A stretch of DNA of 64,000 bases, taken from positions 1 to 64,000 of the forward strand of contig NZ_QRJO01000002.1 in the NCBI RefSeq assembly GCF_003471585.1, read 5' to 3'. The notes below the pieces were generated by a model. That model searched no databases, had not been told where the DNA came from, and saw nothing but the letters and a program-made list of their open reading frames with translations. The DNA comes from Collinsella sp. AM18-10 (GTDB lineage Bacteria > Actinomycetota > Coriobacteriia > Coriobacteriales > Coriobacteriaceae). Both the position numbers and the translations under genes were made by a program. Below, in pieces: positions 36,904 to 45,601 of this stretch; the stretch's first letter is position 1; each line of letters begins with the position of its first letter.

Positions 36904-37713
36904 CTACAAGGTCTGTTCGTTCAGGAAGACCAAAGTGTTCTTATTTGAAAGCTCGGGAAAGTGACGATAACCAACATCAAACGCGGTGAGCCCGCTTACA
37001 TCCTCGAGCTTGTTTTCTGCCATCCAGCGCACCATGGAACCACGTGCCTTTTTGCTGGCGGTCGAGCGCTGGATGGGCTTGCCGTTGCGGATGCCTTCGC
37101 CAAAGAGGCACGTGACGACCGTGGCGTCGCCCGCGAGATGGGGCAGAACGGCTTTGGCGTACTCTACGCTGGCGAGGTTGACGATCGTGGTGTTTGAGCC
37201 TGCCGGGGCGATAGCCCGCGCGAGCTTGTCGCTCCAAAACGCATAGAGGTCTCGGGCATCGTCAACGGCGAGCTTCGCGCCCATTTCCAGCCGATATGGT
37301 TCGACGGCATGAAAGGGGCGAACGCACCCGTAAAGGCCCGAGAGGATCCACAGATGGTCTTGCAGCCATGCGAGCTGCGCGGAATCCATCACCTCGGGCG
37401 CCATGCTCTGGTATTGAATGCCGTGGTAGGACATGACGGCAGGGGAGAGGTGACAGGCGAGTGCGGGATTGTCGAGATCGCCGTTTTTCAGGATGGGCCG
37501 GAACTCACGCAGGGTGTTGAGGCAAGGCCCCAGCAGTTTGTCACTCACGTTCCATAGCGCCTGCAGGCTGTCGCTGCCTTCATTTCGCTCGATATCTAGC
37601 AGTGCGCGGTGGAGGCGAGCCGTCTCGCGCGCAAAGGGTGGAATGCCCAGGACTTCAAAAGCATCTTGGGCCGAGCGCATTTGCTTGGCGGGTGAAACGA
37701 TGACCTGGAGCAT
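36904..37713 (-). CDS. yaaA: YaaA/DUF328 peroxide-stress family protein
   Basis: A 269-residue protein of the YaaA family, a DNA-binding fold linked in E. coli to lowering free iron under peroxide stress. The start MLQVIVSPAKQM carries the SPAKxM signature; YHGIQYQSM, ILSGLYGCVRPF and RSTASKKARGSMVRWM also match. ATG 37713 has AGGAGAG upstream. An extended frame to 37914 is an artefact. Confidence 0.92.
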   Translation of the reverse strand: MLQVIVSPAKQMRSAQDAFEVLGIPPFARETARLHRALLDIERNEGSDSLQALWNVSDKLLGPCLNTLREFRPILKNGDLDNPALACHLSPAVMSYHGIQYQSMAPEVMDSAQLAWLQDHLWILSGLYGCVRPFHAVEPYRLEMGAKLAVDDARDLYAFWSDKLARAIAPAGSNTTIVNLASVEYAKAVLPHLAGDATVVTCLFGEGIRNGKPIQRSTASKKARGSMVRWMAENKLEDVSGLTAFDVGYRHFPELSNKNTLVFLNEQTL

Positions 37714-37737
37714 GAACTCTCCTATGCCAAAAAGGAA

Positions 37738-37802
37738 GTTGCGGTGGAATACGGTCTGTTTTGGTCGTTTATGGGCCAGTTTAGTCCGTATTTCACCGCA
37801 AC
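37738..37802 (-). terminator. Long-stem terminator after the M18 peptidase
   Basis: A 17-bp inverted repeat with one mismatch (GTTGCGGTG..ATACGG) around a 31-nt loop. On the minus strand it is followed by TTCCTTTTT, so it can end the peptidase transcript before yaaA. Confidence 0.7.
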
Positions 37803-37816
37803 TGATGAAGGGTTGG

Positions 37817-39214
37817 TTAGGCGCGCTCGAGGAAGGCCTTGTAGCCGCGATAGGCCTCGTAGATATCGGCCTTGTTAGCGACCTCCCACAGGGCGTGCAT
37901 GGACAGGATGGCAACGCCAGAGTCGATGACGTTCATGCCGTACTTGGCCATGATGTAGGCGATGGTGCCGCCGCCACCTGCGTTGACGCGGCCGAGCTCG
38001 CAGGTCTGGAAGTCAACGCCCGCCTCGTCCATGATGTCGCGGATGAGGGCCACATACTCGGCGTCGGCGTCGTTAGAGCCGCCCTTGCCGCGGCTGCCCG
38101 TGTACTTGTTAAAGCACAGGCCACGACCCATGAAAGCTGCGTTCTTGGTCTCGAACTTGCCGGCATAGCCCGGGTCGAAGCCGGCGGACACGTCGGAGGA
38201 GAGCATGCGGCTGCGGGCGAGCGCGCGGCGCAGGGCCAGCGGGCTATCCTCGCCGGCGAGCGTCATGATCTCGGCGACGGTGTTCTCGAAGAAGCGGCTC
38301 GTCATGCCGGTGGCACCCACGGATCCGATCTCCTCCTTGTCGACGATGAGTGTGATGCTCGTGCGCTCCACGTTGGCGACGTTGATCTGGGCGAGCATGG
38401 ACGGATAGGCGCAGACACGGTCGTCGTGGCCATAGCCCAGAATCATGGAGCGGTCGAGGCCCATGTCACGGGCGGGGCCGGCGGGCACGACCTCGATCTC
38501 GGCGGAGAGGAAGTCCTCCTCCTCGACGTCGTACTGCTCCTTGAGGATATCCAGGAACATCTGCTTGACGGGCTCCTTGGGAGCGTCCTTGTCGTCCTCG
38601 TCAAACTTGACGGGGCGGCCGCCCACGATCACGTCGAGGATCTCGGCGTCGACGGCGTCCTTGGCGGGCTTGGCCATCTGCTCGCTCGAGAGGTGGATCA
38701 GCAGGTCGGAGATGGTAAAGACCGGGTCGTCGGCCTTGTCACCGATGTTGATGTCGACGGTGGTGCCGTCCTTTTTGCAGATGACGCCCACGAGTGCGAG
38801 CGGGGAAGCGACCCAGTGGTAGCTCTTGACGCCGCCATAGTAGTGCGTGTCGAGATAAGCCATGTCGCCGGCCTCGAAGGCGGGGTTCTGCTTGAGGTCC
38901 AGGCGCGGCGAGTCCACGTGGGCGCCCAGGATGTTAAAGCCCTGCTCGAGCGGGGCGGTGCCCAGGTTGACGAGCATGAGGTCCTTGCCGTGGTTGGCGG
39001 CGTACACCTTGTCGCCGGCCTTGAGCGCGCGGCCCTCGGCGATCACGGTCTCCAGATTGACGTAGCCCGCCTCCTCGGCCATCTTGATACCGGCCTTGAC
39101 GCACAGGCGCTCGGTCTTGTTCTCACTCAAAAACTGCTTGTAGCCGCGGCAAAGCTCCTCGAGCTCCTCGATCTGCTGTGGCGTGTACTTTTTCCATGCG
39201 CAGGGACGCTCCAT
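37817..39214 (-). CDS. apeB: M18-family metalloaminopeptidase
   Basis: A 465-residue cytosolic aminopeptidase (M18; aspartyl aminopeptidase/aminopeptidase I type) with two zinc ions. Metal and catalytic residues appear in GAHVDSPRLDLK (His, Asp), DKEEIGSVG (Glu-Glu), SSDVSAGFDPGY (Asp) and SMHALWEVANKAD (His). ATG 39214 follows AAAGGAG. It is divergent from polA. Confidence 0.93.
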   Translation of the reverse strand: MERPCAWKKYTPQQIEELEELCRGYKQFLSENKTERLCVKAGIKMAEEAGYVNLETVIAEGRALKAGDKVYAANHGKDLMLVNLGTAPLEQGFNILGAHVDSPRLDLKQNPAFEAGDMAYLDTHYYGGVKSYHWVASPLALVGVICKKDGTTVDINIGDKADDPVFTISDLLIHLSSEQMAKPAKDAVDAEILDVIVGGRPVKFDEDDKDAPKEPVKQMFLDILKEQYDVEEEDFLSAEIEVVPAGPARDMGLDRSMILGYGHDDRVCAYPSMLAQINVANVERTSITLIVDKEEIGSVGATGMTSRFFENTVAEIMTLAGEDSPLALRRALARSRMLSSDVSAGFDPGYAGKFETKNAAFMGRGLCFNKYTGSRGKGGSNDADAEYVALIRDIMDEAGVDFQTCELGRVNAGGGGTIAYIMAKYGMNVIDSGVAILSMHALWEVANKADIYEAYRGYKAFLERA

Positions 39215-39380
39215 GACGCAGGCTCCTTTCGGATCGATCGTGCTGGTTGATGTACCGTGAGCCATCGTATCACGCGCGGGCCCGCGGCGGCAGGGAAGCC
39301 TGATGTGCGGTGGCCGCGGGGCGGGGAGCGTGTAAACTGGTGTGAGCAAACCGTGCCCAGCCCAAAGCGAGGTATTCAAT

Positions 39381-42125
39381 ATGTCTGAAAAGCGCCGTAC
39401 CTTTGCCGTCATCGACGGCAACTCGCTCATGCATCGCGCCTTCCACGCCGTGCCGCCGACCATGAACGCGCCGGACGGTCGCCCCACCAACGCGATCTTT
39501 GGTTTTCTGAACATGTTCCTCAAGATGATCGATGCCTTTAATCCCGACGGCGTTGTCGTGGCGTTTGACAAGGGCAAGCCGCGCGTGCGTATGGAGATGC
39601 TGCCGCAGTACAAGGCGCAGCGCCCGCCCATGGACCCCGACCTGCACGCGCAGTTCCCCATGATCAAGGAGCTGCTCGGTGCGCTCAATGTGCCGATTCT
39701 GCAGTCCGAGGGCTGGGAAGGCGACGATATCCTGGGAACCATGGCGCGCTTGGGTGAGGAGGCCGGCTGCGACATGCTGCTGGTGACCGGTGATCGCGAT
39801 ATGTATCAGCTCGTGACTGAGCACGTCAACGTGGTCTCGACTCGTAAGGGCCTGTCCGACGTGGCGATCATGACGCCCGAGAGCGTGGACGATCTGTATC
39901 ACGGCATCACGCCGGCGCTCGTGCCCGACTTTTATGGTCTGAAGGGCGACACGTCCGATAACATTCCCGGCGTACCGGGCATCGGCCCCAAAAAGGCGAG
40001 CGCGCTCATTGCGCAGTACGGTAGCCTGGACGAGGTCATCGCACACGCCGATGAGGTCAAGGGCAAGATGGGCGAAAACCTGCGTGCGCACATCGACGAT
40101 GCGCTGCTGAGCCGCAAGGTCGCAACCATTCGCACCGATGCGCCCGTTGAGCTCGATTTTGAGGCGACGTCCTTCCCGGCGTTTTCCGCCGATGAGGTTT
40201 CCGCGGCGCTGGGCACGCTTGGTATCACCGCCATGCAGAACCGTTTCTTGGCGCTGATCGGCGGCGAGGGCGGGGCAGCTGCCAGCACGTTTGAGATTCC
40301 CGCCGTTTTGCGCGCAGCCGCCGGCGATGCTGGCGCGCTTGGTGCCGTTGCGGCTGAGGTCTCCCGCGTGATTGATGCCGGCGAGTGGGTCGCCGCCGTG
40401 GTGGACGATGACAAGGAAGAGGGCGCGCTCTTTGGGCTGACGCGCACGCTGTGGTTGGCGACGTCCAAGGGCCTGTTTGCGCTCGAGGAGGGCGACAGTG
40501 GTGCGGCGGCTGAGGTTGAGGGCTTCAACTTCGCCCACGGCGTGATTGCCGGCGTGCTCGCGCGTCTGTTTATGGAAGGCCGTGTGGCGAGCCCGGATAT
40601 GAAGGCGCTTCTGCATGAGCTTTCGCCCATCGATTCTTCTGAGCTCGAGCTCATGGATCCGCTGGCAGTCGATTCCACGCGCATCTTCGATACCGTTGTT
40701 GCCGCCTACCTGTTGGATTCCGACCGCTCCGAGTTTGACGAGGTGTATCTGGCCGATACGTATCTGCAGATGGCGCTGCCTGCGGCGCGCGGCGCAGAGG
40801 GTGCTGGCGAGGACGCTCCTGCGCCCGCCGCTCGCACGGCGGCCTTGACGCTGGCGCTGGTTGCACCGCTGCGTGACCGCATGGCCCGCGAGAACGCCGC
40901 CAACGTGTTCGATGGGATCGAGATGCCGCTCGTGCCGGTGCTTGCCAAGATGGAGCGCGCGGGCATGCTCGTGGACCCCGACCGCCTGCACAGTCTGTCC
41001 GAGGGCCTGGCGACCCAGATTGCCGATGTCGAGCGCAGCATTCGCGACCTGGCCGGCGACGAGACCTTTAACATCGGCAGCCCCATGCAACTCTCGCACG
41101 TGCTGTTTGATGTTATGGGACTTCCGACCAAGGGCCTCAAAAAGACCAAGCGCGGCTACTATTCGACCAACGCCAAGGTGCTGAGCGACCTTGCCCGCGA
41201 CCACGAGATCGTGTGCCTGATTTTGGACTGGCGTGAGAAGTCCAAGATTAAGTCGACCTATCTGGACACGCTGGGCCCGCTGCGCCGTGGTGACGGGCGT
41301 GTGCACACCACGTACAACCAGACCATCACCGCGACGGGGCGTTTGTCTTCGAGCGACCCCAATCTGCAAAACATTCCGACGCGCTCGGAGCTGGGGCGTA
41401 CCGTCAAGACGGCGTTCTCGGCGGGCGAGGGCAGCGTCTTTTTGGCGGTGGACTACTCGCAGATCGAGCTGCGCCTGCTCGCGCATCTTTCGGGTGACGA
41501 GCACCTGGTGCGCGCCTTCAACGAGGGCGAGGACTTCCATGCCGAGACGGCCGCGCGCGTATTTGGCGTGCCGGTGTCCGAGGTGACACCCGACCTGCGT
41601 AGCCGCGCCAAGGCCGTGAACTTTGGCATCGTGTACGGTCAGCAGGCCTATGGTCTGTCGCAGTCGCTGCACATCTCGATGGCCGAGGCGCGCGATATGA
41701 TCGATCGCTACTACGAGGCCTACCCGGGCGTGCGCACGTTCCTCGACAATGTGGTGGCGCGAGCCAAGCGGACGGGCTATGCCGAGACCATGTATGGCCG
41801 CAGACGCCATATTCCCGAGCTCAAGGCCAAAAACCCACAGCTCCGCGGCTTTGGTGAGCGCACGGCCATGAACCACCCCATGCAGGGCACCGCCGCCGAC
41901 ATCATCAAGATCGCCATGGCCCGCGTAAGCCGTCGCTTGGAAGAAGAAGGCTTTGCCGCCCACATGATCCTGCAGGTACACGACGAACTGGACTTTGAGT
42001 GCCCCGTCGATGAAGTCGAGCGCCTCACCGCCATGGTCCGCGACGTCATGGAACACGTAGTAGACCTCCGCGTACCGTTGATCGCCGAAGCCAGCACCGG
42101 CATAACCTGGGCCGACGCGAAATAG
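39381..42125 (+). CDS. polA: DNA polymerase I
   Basis: A 914-residue repair and Okazaki-fragment polymerase. The 5' nuclease domain (residues 1-300) has AVIDGNSLMHRAFHA and DVLLVTGD-type MLLVTGDRDMYQLV plus the helix-hairpin-helix PGVPGIGPKKA. The polymerase domain has the O-helix RSRAKAVNFGIVYG, DYSQIELRLLAHL and VHDELDFE. In the middle domain the DxE, D and YxxxD residues of a 3'-5' exonuclease are not recognisable, so proofreading is probably absent, as in several Gram-positive Pol I enzymes. ATG 39381 is preferred over the upstream GTG at 39342. Confidence 0.95.
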   Translation: MSEKRRTFAVIDGNSLMHRAFHAVPPTMNAPDGRPTNAIFGFLNMFLKMIDAFNPDGVVVAFDKGKPRVRMEMLPQYKAQRPPMDPDLHAQFPMIKELLGALNVPILQSEGWEGDDILGTMARLGEEAGCDMLLVTGDRDMYQLVTEHVNVVSTRKGLSDVAIMTPESVDDLYHGITPALVPDFYGLKGDTSDNIPGVPGIGPKKASALIAQYGSLDEVIAHADEVKGKMGENLRAHIDDALLSRKVATIRTDAPVELDFEATSFPAFSADEVSAALGTLGITAMQNRFLALIGGEGGAAASTFEIPAVLRAAAGDAGALGAVAAEVSRVIDAGEWVAAVVDDDKEEGALFGLTRTLWLATSKGLFALEEGDSGAAAEVEGFNFAHGVIAGVLARLFMEGRVASPDMKALLHELSPIDSSELELMDPLAVDSTRIFDTVVAAYLLDSDRSEFDEVYLADTYLQMALPAARGAEGAGEDAPAPAARTAALTLALVAPLRDRMARENAANVFDGIEMPLVPVLAKMERAGMLVDPDRLHSLSEGLATQIADVERSIRDLAGDETFNIGSPMQLSHVLFDVMGLPTKGLKKTKRGYYSTNAKVLSDLARDHEIVCLILDWREKSKIKSTYLDTLGPLRRGDGRVHTTYNQTITATGRLSSSDPNLQNIPTRSELGRTVKTAFSAGEGSVFLAVDYSQIELRLLAHLSGDEHLVRAFNEGEDFHAETAARVFGVPVSEVTPDLRSRAKAVNFGIVYGQQAYGLSQSLHISMAEARDMIDRYYEAYPGVRTFLDNVVARAKRTGYAETMYGRRRHIPELKAKNPQLRGFGERTAMNHPMQGTAADIIKIAMARVSRRLEEEGFAAHMILQVHDELDFECPVDEVERLTAMVRDVMEHVVDLRVPLIAEASTGITWADAK

Positions 42126-42182
42126 GGAAGCACTCCGTAAGGCAAGCTCGCCCAAGACGCAAGCCCCCACATACTTAAGATT

Positions 42183-42213
42183 TGGGACAAACACTACTGA
42201 TTAATTTGTCCCA
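42183..42213. repeat. 31-nt hairpin repeat, copy 1
   Basis: TGGGACAAA (42183-42191) pairs with TTTGTCCCA (42205-42213). The same 31-nt design occurs at 54451-54481 with one compensatory base-pair change. The interval 42126-42470 contains no gene, only this, a terminator-like hairpin and element B. Confidence 0.7.
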
Positions 42214-42225
42214 CAGTAACCAAAA

Positions 42226-42262
42226 CAGAGGGGAGCCCCTTCCAACAAGGGGCTCCCCTCTG
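42226..42262. terminator. 16-bp perfect hairpin between polA and the HAD gene
   Basis: CAGAGGGGAGCCCCTT pairs with its inverted copy around CCAAC. There is no T run, but the stem could stop transcripts from both convergent genes. Confidence 0.6.
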
Positions 42263-42297
42263 CTCAAATCATTTCAGCTAAGTATCTAGACACTCAA

Positions 42298-42494
42298 GAC
42301 GCCATCTTGGCGGCAGGAAAGTAAACCTAGGACCTGGCCGGGCGGCGCGGATTAGTTTTTCGTAGATTCCGCACGAGCCGGAAAGCACTTAATGTGCTTG
42401 CCGAGCGAGCCCAGGACCTGACCGAACGAAAAACTTACCCGCCTCGCCCGGCCAGGTCCAACGAGTCACGTTACCGAGCCGCCAAGATGGCGTC
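42298..42494. repeat. Long palindromic element B overlapping a gene end
   Basis: Outer arms: GACGCCATCTTGGCGGC (42298-42314) pairs exactly with 42478-42494. Inner arms: GGACCTGGCCGGGCG (42330-42344) pairs exactly with 42445-42459 region, continued by GCGG and TTTTTCGT/ACGAAAAA. The centre has AAGCAC-TTAAT-GTGCTT. The right outer arm is the coding end of the HAD gene. It shares GAAAGTAAACC and GGCCGG with element A. Confidence 0.8.
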
Positions 42495-43298
42495 GATGAG
42501 CGTCAGTACGCCCCCGTCGTTGTTGCTCGGAATGCGCCATTTGGCATGCGCGTTCATGTGCTCCTCGGCATTGTCCACGATAAAGCTATGCCCGACGCGC
42601 TCCAGCATGGGGATGTCGTTGTACGTATCGCCCACGGCAGCGGCGTCGGCGATATCGATGCCCAGGCGCTCGCAGAGATGTGCTACGCCCGACCCCTTGT
42701 CGACGCCCAGGTTCATAAAGTCGATCCACTCGCGGCCAGCATTGGTGACATAGAGTCGGTCCGAGAATGCCGGGCTGTAGTCCTCGCGAAACGCTGGCTC
42801 GGCATCGTAGGCGGGGAAGAAGATCGAAATCTTGTTAGACTCGATGTCAATGCCCTCAAAGCTATCGACGTAGTTGATCGTGTTGTAGTAGACGCTGATC
42901 TCGTCGTGGTATTGATGATCGCGGGCAAGTACATAGAACTCGTCGAAGCAGCACAGGACGGGGACAGCGCGCGAATCCTCCGAGGCGCGGCTCAAGACCT
43001 GCTGATACAGCGCCACGTCGATAGTGCTCTTATAGATATAGTTGCCGCGGTAGATAACGCACGCGCCGTTATCGGGGCAAAAAGCGATGCGGCTCTTGAT
43101 GTCCTCAAACATCTCCTCGAGTTTGGGGGCGGGGCGTCCGCTGGCGGGGCAGAACACGATGCCAGCCTCGGCGAGCTTGTCCAGGCGCTCGTCGAGGCCC
43201 TGAGGCAGCACGCGCTCGTCGGTCAGTAACGTCTTGTCCATATCGACAGCGAGAATCTTAATGTTGCCGATGTTGGCGTCTGATTCGTAAGTCTGCAT
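42471..43298 (-). CDS. Cof-type HAD phosphatase
   Basis: A 275-residue HAD superfamily IIB hydrolase. Motif I is DMDKTLLTDE (nucleophile and acid Asp), motif II region CPASGRP, and motif IV GDTYNDIPML coordinates Mg2+. The cap domain lies between. Substrates of Cof phosphatases are sugar phosphates or PLP-like compounds; none can be assigned here. The last codons lie inside palindrome B. The start is upstream of AVDMDKT by 17 residues, slightly long. Confidence 0.9.
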   Translation of the reverse strand: MQTYESDANIGNIKILAVDMDKTLLTDERVLPQGLDERLDKLAEAGIVFCPASGRPAPKLEEMFEDIKSRIAFCPDNGACVIYRGNYIYKSTIDVALYQQVLSRASEDSRAVPVLCCFDEFYVLARDHQYHDEISVYYNTINYVDSFEGIDIESNKISIFFPAYDAEPAFREDYSPAFSDRLYVTNAGREWIDFMNLGVDKGSGVAHLCERLGIDIADAAAVGDTYNDIPMLERVGHSFIVDNAEEHMNAHAKWRIPSNNDGGVLTLIDAILAAR

Positions 43299-43441
43299 AA
43301 AACGCGCCTTTCGGTTTCCAGAATGTTTCGGGTGATTGACCCTCTACTTGATAGTCGGGCGTATTTTCGCAGGATTGGCGCATATTTGCATCATCATTCA
43401 CAAAGTAATGAAAAAACTTTTCAGAAATTTGAATTTGTCGC

Positions 43442-43469
43442 TTGTACAGCAGGCACTTTAGCGTAATAT
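43442..43469 (+). promoter_or_regulatory. Putative promoter of the argG leader
   Basis: TTGTAC (43442-43447), 16-bp spacer, TAATAT (43464-43469). Transcription would start near 43477 and give a leader of about 375 nt before argG. Confidence 0.5.
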
Positions 43470-43572
43470 AGCGACCATCGAAAACGGAGACGGAAAAACA
43501 ACCGCTTACCGAGGAAAAGGTACCGTTTACGATATTAGAATTGCGCCCGGCGATAGGTGAAAGGAGAGGCAG

Positions 43573-43647
43573 ATGCAGTTCGTAAAGATTATCACTACTG
43601 CAGACAATGCCATCCGACGCCAGCGCGCAATTTCCCGACGACGATAA
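43573..43647 (+). CDS. Arginine-rich leader peptide of argG
   Basis: A 24-codon ORF with an excellent ribosome site (AAAGGAG, AGGAG 6 nt before the ATG). It starts MQFVKIITT and ends IRRQRAISRRR followed directly by the stop: six Arg in the last eleven residues, the final three all CGA. CGA is scarce in nearby genes, which mostly use CGC/CGT. It lies 205 nt before argG, in an RNA with alternative hairpins. Inference: a ribosome stalling on the CGA codons when charged tRNA-Arg is low would change the folding downstream. It is too short for routine gene calling. Confidence 0.7.
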   Translation: MQFVKIITTADNAIRRQRAISRRR

Positions 43648-43800
43648 CAATCGTCTCTGTCCGCATGGGGCTAAATGCCCCAACAGAGTCATTTTGAGGT
43701 CGTTGGGTTTTAGCACGACATTGCTGCATGTTTCTAGGGCATGCTGTGCTGCTTTTTGCTATTTAACCTGATATTGCACGGTTTTTTGACCTCGAAATGA
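43640..43800 (+). promoter_or_regulatory. Putative attenuator upstream of argG
   Basis: Successive, partly exclusive pairings: GACGAT-AACA-ATCGTC (43640-43655) over the last Arg codons; TGGGGC/GCCCCA (43666-43682); CCCAAC/GTTGGG (43679-43684 with 43702-43707); GTCGT/ACGAC (43699-43703 with 43715-43719); and a terminator-like fold AGCAC..GCATG/CATGC.GTGCT (43712-43750) followed by GC-TTTTT. TCATTTTGAGGTC (43689-43701) also pairs with 43788-43800 (one G-T). Confidence 0.55.
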
Positions 43801-43852
43801 CTTGCAACTGACCGATGTTCTAACTAGCTACCAAGGGCGAAAGGAAACAGCC

Positions 43853-45079
43853 ATGAGCAAGGAAAAAGTCGTTCTCGCATATTCCGGTGGTCTTGATACA
43901 TCCGTATGTGTCAAGTGGCTCCAGGACGAGAAGAATCTCGATGTCGTTTGCGTCTGCGGCAACGTGGGCCAGGAGGAGACCGGCTTGGATGCCAAGAAGC
44001 AGAAGGCGCTTGACCTGGGCGTTCTCGATTGCCAGGTGCTCGACCTGCGCGACGAGTTCTCCGATGAGTTCCTGACTAAGGCCATCGCCGCAAACTCCAT
44101 GTACGAGAACAAGTACCCGCTGCTCTCCGCGCTGTCTCGCCCGCTGCTCGCCAAGAAGCTTGTCGAGGTCGCTCACGAGTTTGGCGCGACCTACGTCGCC
44201 CACGGCTGCACCGGCAAGGGTAACGACCAGGTTCGTTTTGAGGCTGCCGTCAAGGCCCTCGACCCCGAGCTTAAGGTTATCGCCCCGGTTCGCGAGTGGG
44301 ATCTGAAGTGCCGTCCCGATGAGGTTGCCTATGCTCACGCCCACAACGTGCCGGTTCCCGAGGGCGCCAACGACAACCCCTACTCCATCGACGACAACCT
44401 GTGGGGTCGCGCCATTGAGTGCGGTCACCTGGAGGATCCCTGGAACGAGCCGCTCGATGACGCCTGGGTTATGACCAAGAACCCCGAGGACGCGCCCGAC
44501 ACCCCGACGTATGCCGAGATTGAGTTTGAGGCCGGCAAGCCCGTCGCCGTCGACGGCAAGAAGATGAAGCTCTCCGAGATCGTCATCGCCCTCAACAAGA
44601 TCTCTGGTGACAACGGCTTTGGCCGTCTCGACCTGGTCGAGGATCGTCTGGTGGGCCTCAAGAGCCGTGAGTGCTATGAGGTTCCCGGCGCCCTGACGCT
44701 CATCACCGCCCACAAGGCACTTGAGGACATTTGCGTCGAGGGCGACCTGCTCAAGACCAAGATTAAGCTCGAGCAGGATTGGGCCACCGCCGTGTACAAC
44801 GGCCAGTGGTACAGCCCGCTCAAGAACGCGCTCGATGCCTTTATGGCCGATACCCAGAAGTTCGTGACCGGTACCGTCCGTCTGAAGTTCTTTAAGGGCA
44901 ACTGCCATGTCGTCGGTCGCAAGAGCCCGTTTAGCCTGTATGACTACGGTCTGGCTACCTACGACCGCGACACCACGTTTGACGAGAAGGCCAGCGCCGG
45001 CTTTATCGAGATCGATACGCTGTCGCTCAAGACGTGGGCAAAGGTCCAGGGTCCCAGCTCCGCTGCCGCCCAGGCCTAG
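43853..45079 (+). CDS. argG: Argininosuccinate synthase
   Basis: A 408-residue enzyme joining citrulline and aspartate with ATP, the penultimate step of arginine synthesis. The N-terminal P-loop AYSGGLDTSVCVKWL is diagnostic; YVAHGCTGKGNDQVRFE and SIDDNLWGRAIECG are also family motifs. AAAGGAAA precedes the ATG at 43853. It is followed by a strong terminator, so argH is transcribed separately or by readthrough. Confidence 0.97.
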   Translation: MSKEKVVLAYSGGLDTSVCVKWLQDEKNLDVVCVCGNVGQEETGLDAKKQKALDLGVLDCQVLDLRDEFSDEFLTKAIAANSMYENKYPLLSALSRPLLAKKLVEVAHEFGATYVAHGCTGKGNDQVRFEAAVKALDPELKVIAPVREWDLKCRPDEVAYAHAHNVPVPEGANDNPYSIDDNLWGRAIECGHLEDPWNEPLDDAWVMTKNPEDAPDTPTYAEIEFEAGKPVAVDGKKMKLSEIVIALNKISGDNGFGRLDLVEDRLVGLKSRECYEVPGALTLITAHKALEDICVEGDLLKTKIKLEQDWATAVYNGQWYSPLKNALDAFMADTQKFVTGTVRLKFFKGNCHVVGRKSPFSLYDYGLATYDRDTTFDEKASAGFIEIDTLSLKTWAKVQGPSSAAAQA

Positions 45080-45121
45080 CGCCTCCTTCCCTTGGTATCC
45101 GCGCGGCCCATCCGCGTGATA

Positions 45122-45157
45122 CATAACGGGCGCACGGGGTCCCTACCTTTCGTTATG
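45122..45157. repeat. Inverted repeat after argG
   Basis: CATAACG and CGTTATG are separated by 22 nt. No T run. Function unknown; apart from this and the next terminator I see nothing in 45080-45300. Confidence 0.35.
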
Positions 45158-45232
45158 CTTGCTGACACTTCTTAACATCGGTGGCCCCTACGTTCCGCCC
45201 GCATAAATGATGCCGCGTCTACGGCTGAGTCC

Positions 45233-45266
45233 GAGCCCCGCCGGGGTTGTCCGGCGGGGCTCCTTA
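45233..45266 (+). terminator. Terminator between argG and the small ORF
   Basis: Perfect 12-bp stem GAGCCCCGCCGG/CCGGCGGGGCTC with loop GGTTGT and a CTTAT tail. Confidence 0.75.
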
Positions 45267-45312
45267 TATCAATTTGGCGGCTCTGTGCCTATATATATGA
45301 GGAGTATCCATT

Positions 45313-45483
45313 ATGTTCAACGCTATCGCGCATGCCTTGCTTGCCCTCGCGCCCGAGTTCGATGCTGCAAAGGTCGAGGATGTTCCTATGAGCCTGAAGG
45401 CCTGGATCGATGGTTCGCAAGGCAACATCCGGAGGGAGACGTTGGGCGCCAAGTGCATGGCGCGTCACTTCTTTGCAAATTAG
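45313..45483 (+). CDS. Small hypothetical protein between argG and argH
   Basis: A 56-residue ORF with GAGGAG 8 nt before its ATG. The product begins MFNAIAHALLALAPEFDAAK, then MSLKAWIDGSQGNIRRETLG, and ends ARHFFAN. It has no membrane helix or motif I recognise; the first half should form an amphipathic helix. It lies 118 nt before argH on the same strand. Its codon choice is like real genes except for adjacent CGG-AGG. Too short for routine calling. It could be a true small protein or an uncoupled leader ORF. Confidence 0.5.
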   Translation: MFNAIAHALLALAPEFDAAKVEDVPMSLKAWIDGSQGNIRRETLGAKCMARHFFAN

Positions 45484-45601
45484 CTATATGGCCTCGCACA
45501 TGGTGGGGAATATGCAAAACTAGCGGTTGAGAAATCGCTTTAGCGACAGGGCGCATTGCTTTGGGCGCTTGTTTTGGGATTTGATGAAAGGGGACGGTTC
45601 C

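Noticed and set aside
39342..39380. An N-terminal extension of PolA from GTG 39342
   Set aside because: The 13 extra residues are not polymerase-like, and the ATG at 39381 begins the conserved nuclease domain directly.
43258..43716. A 152-codon minus-strand frame across the argG leader
   Set aside because: No protein-like pattern, no ribosome site, and it overlaps the HAD gene start and the better supported leader ORF.
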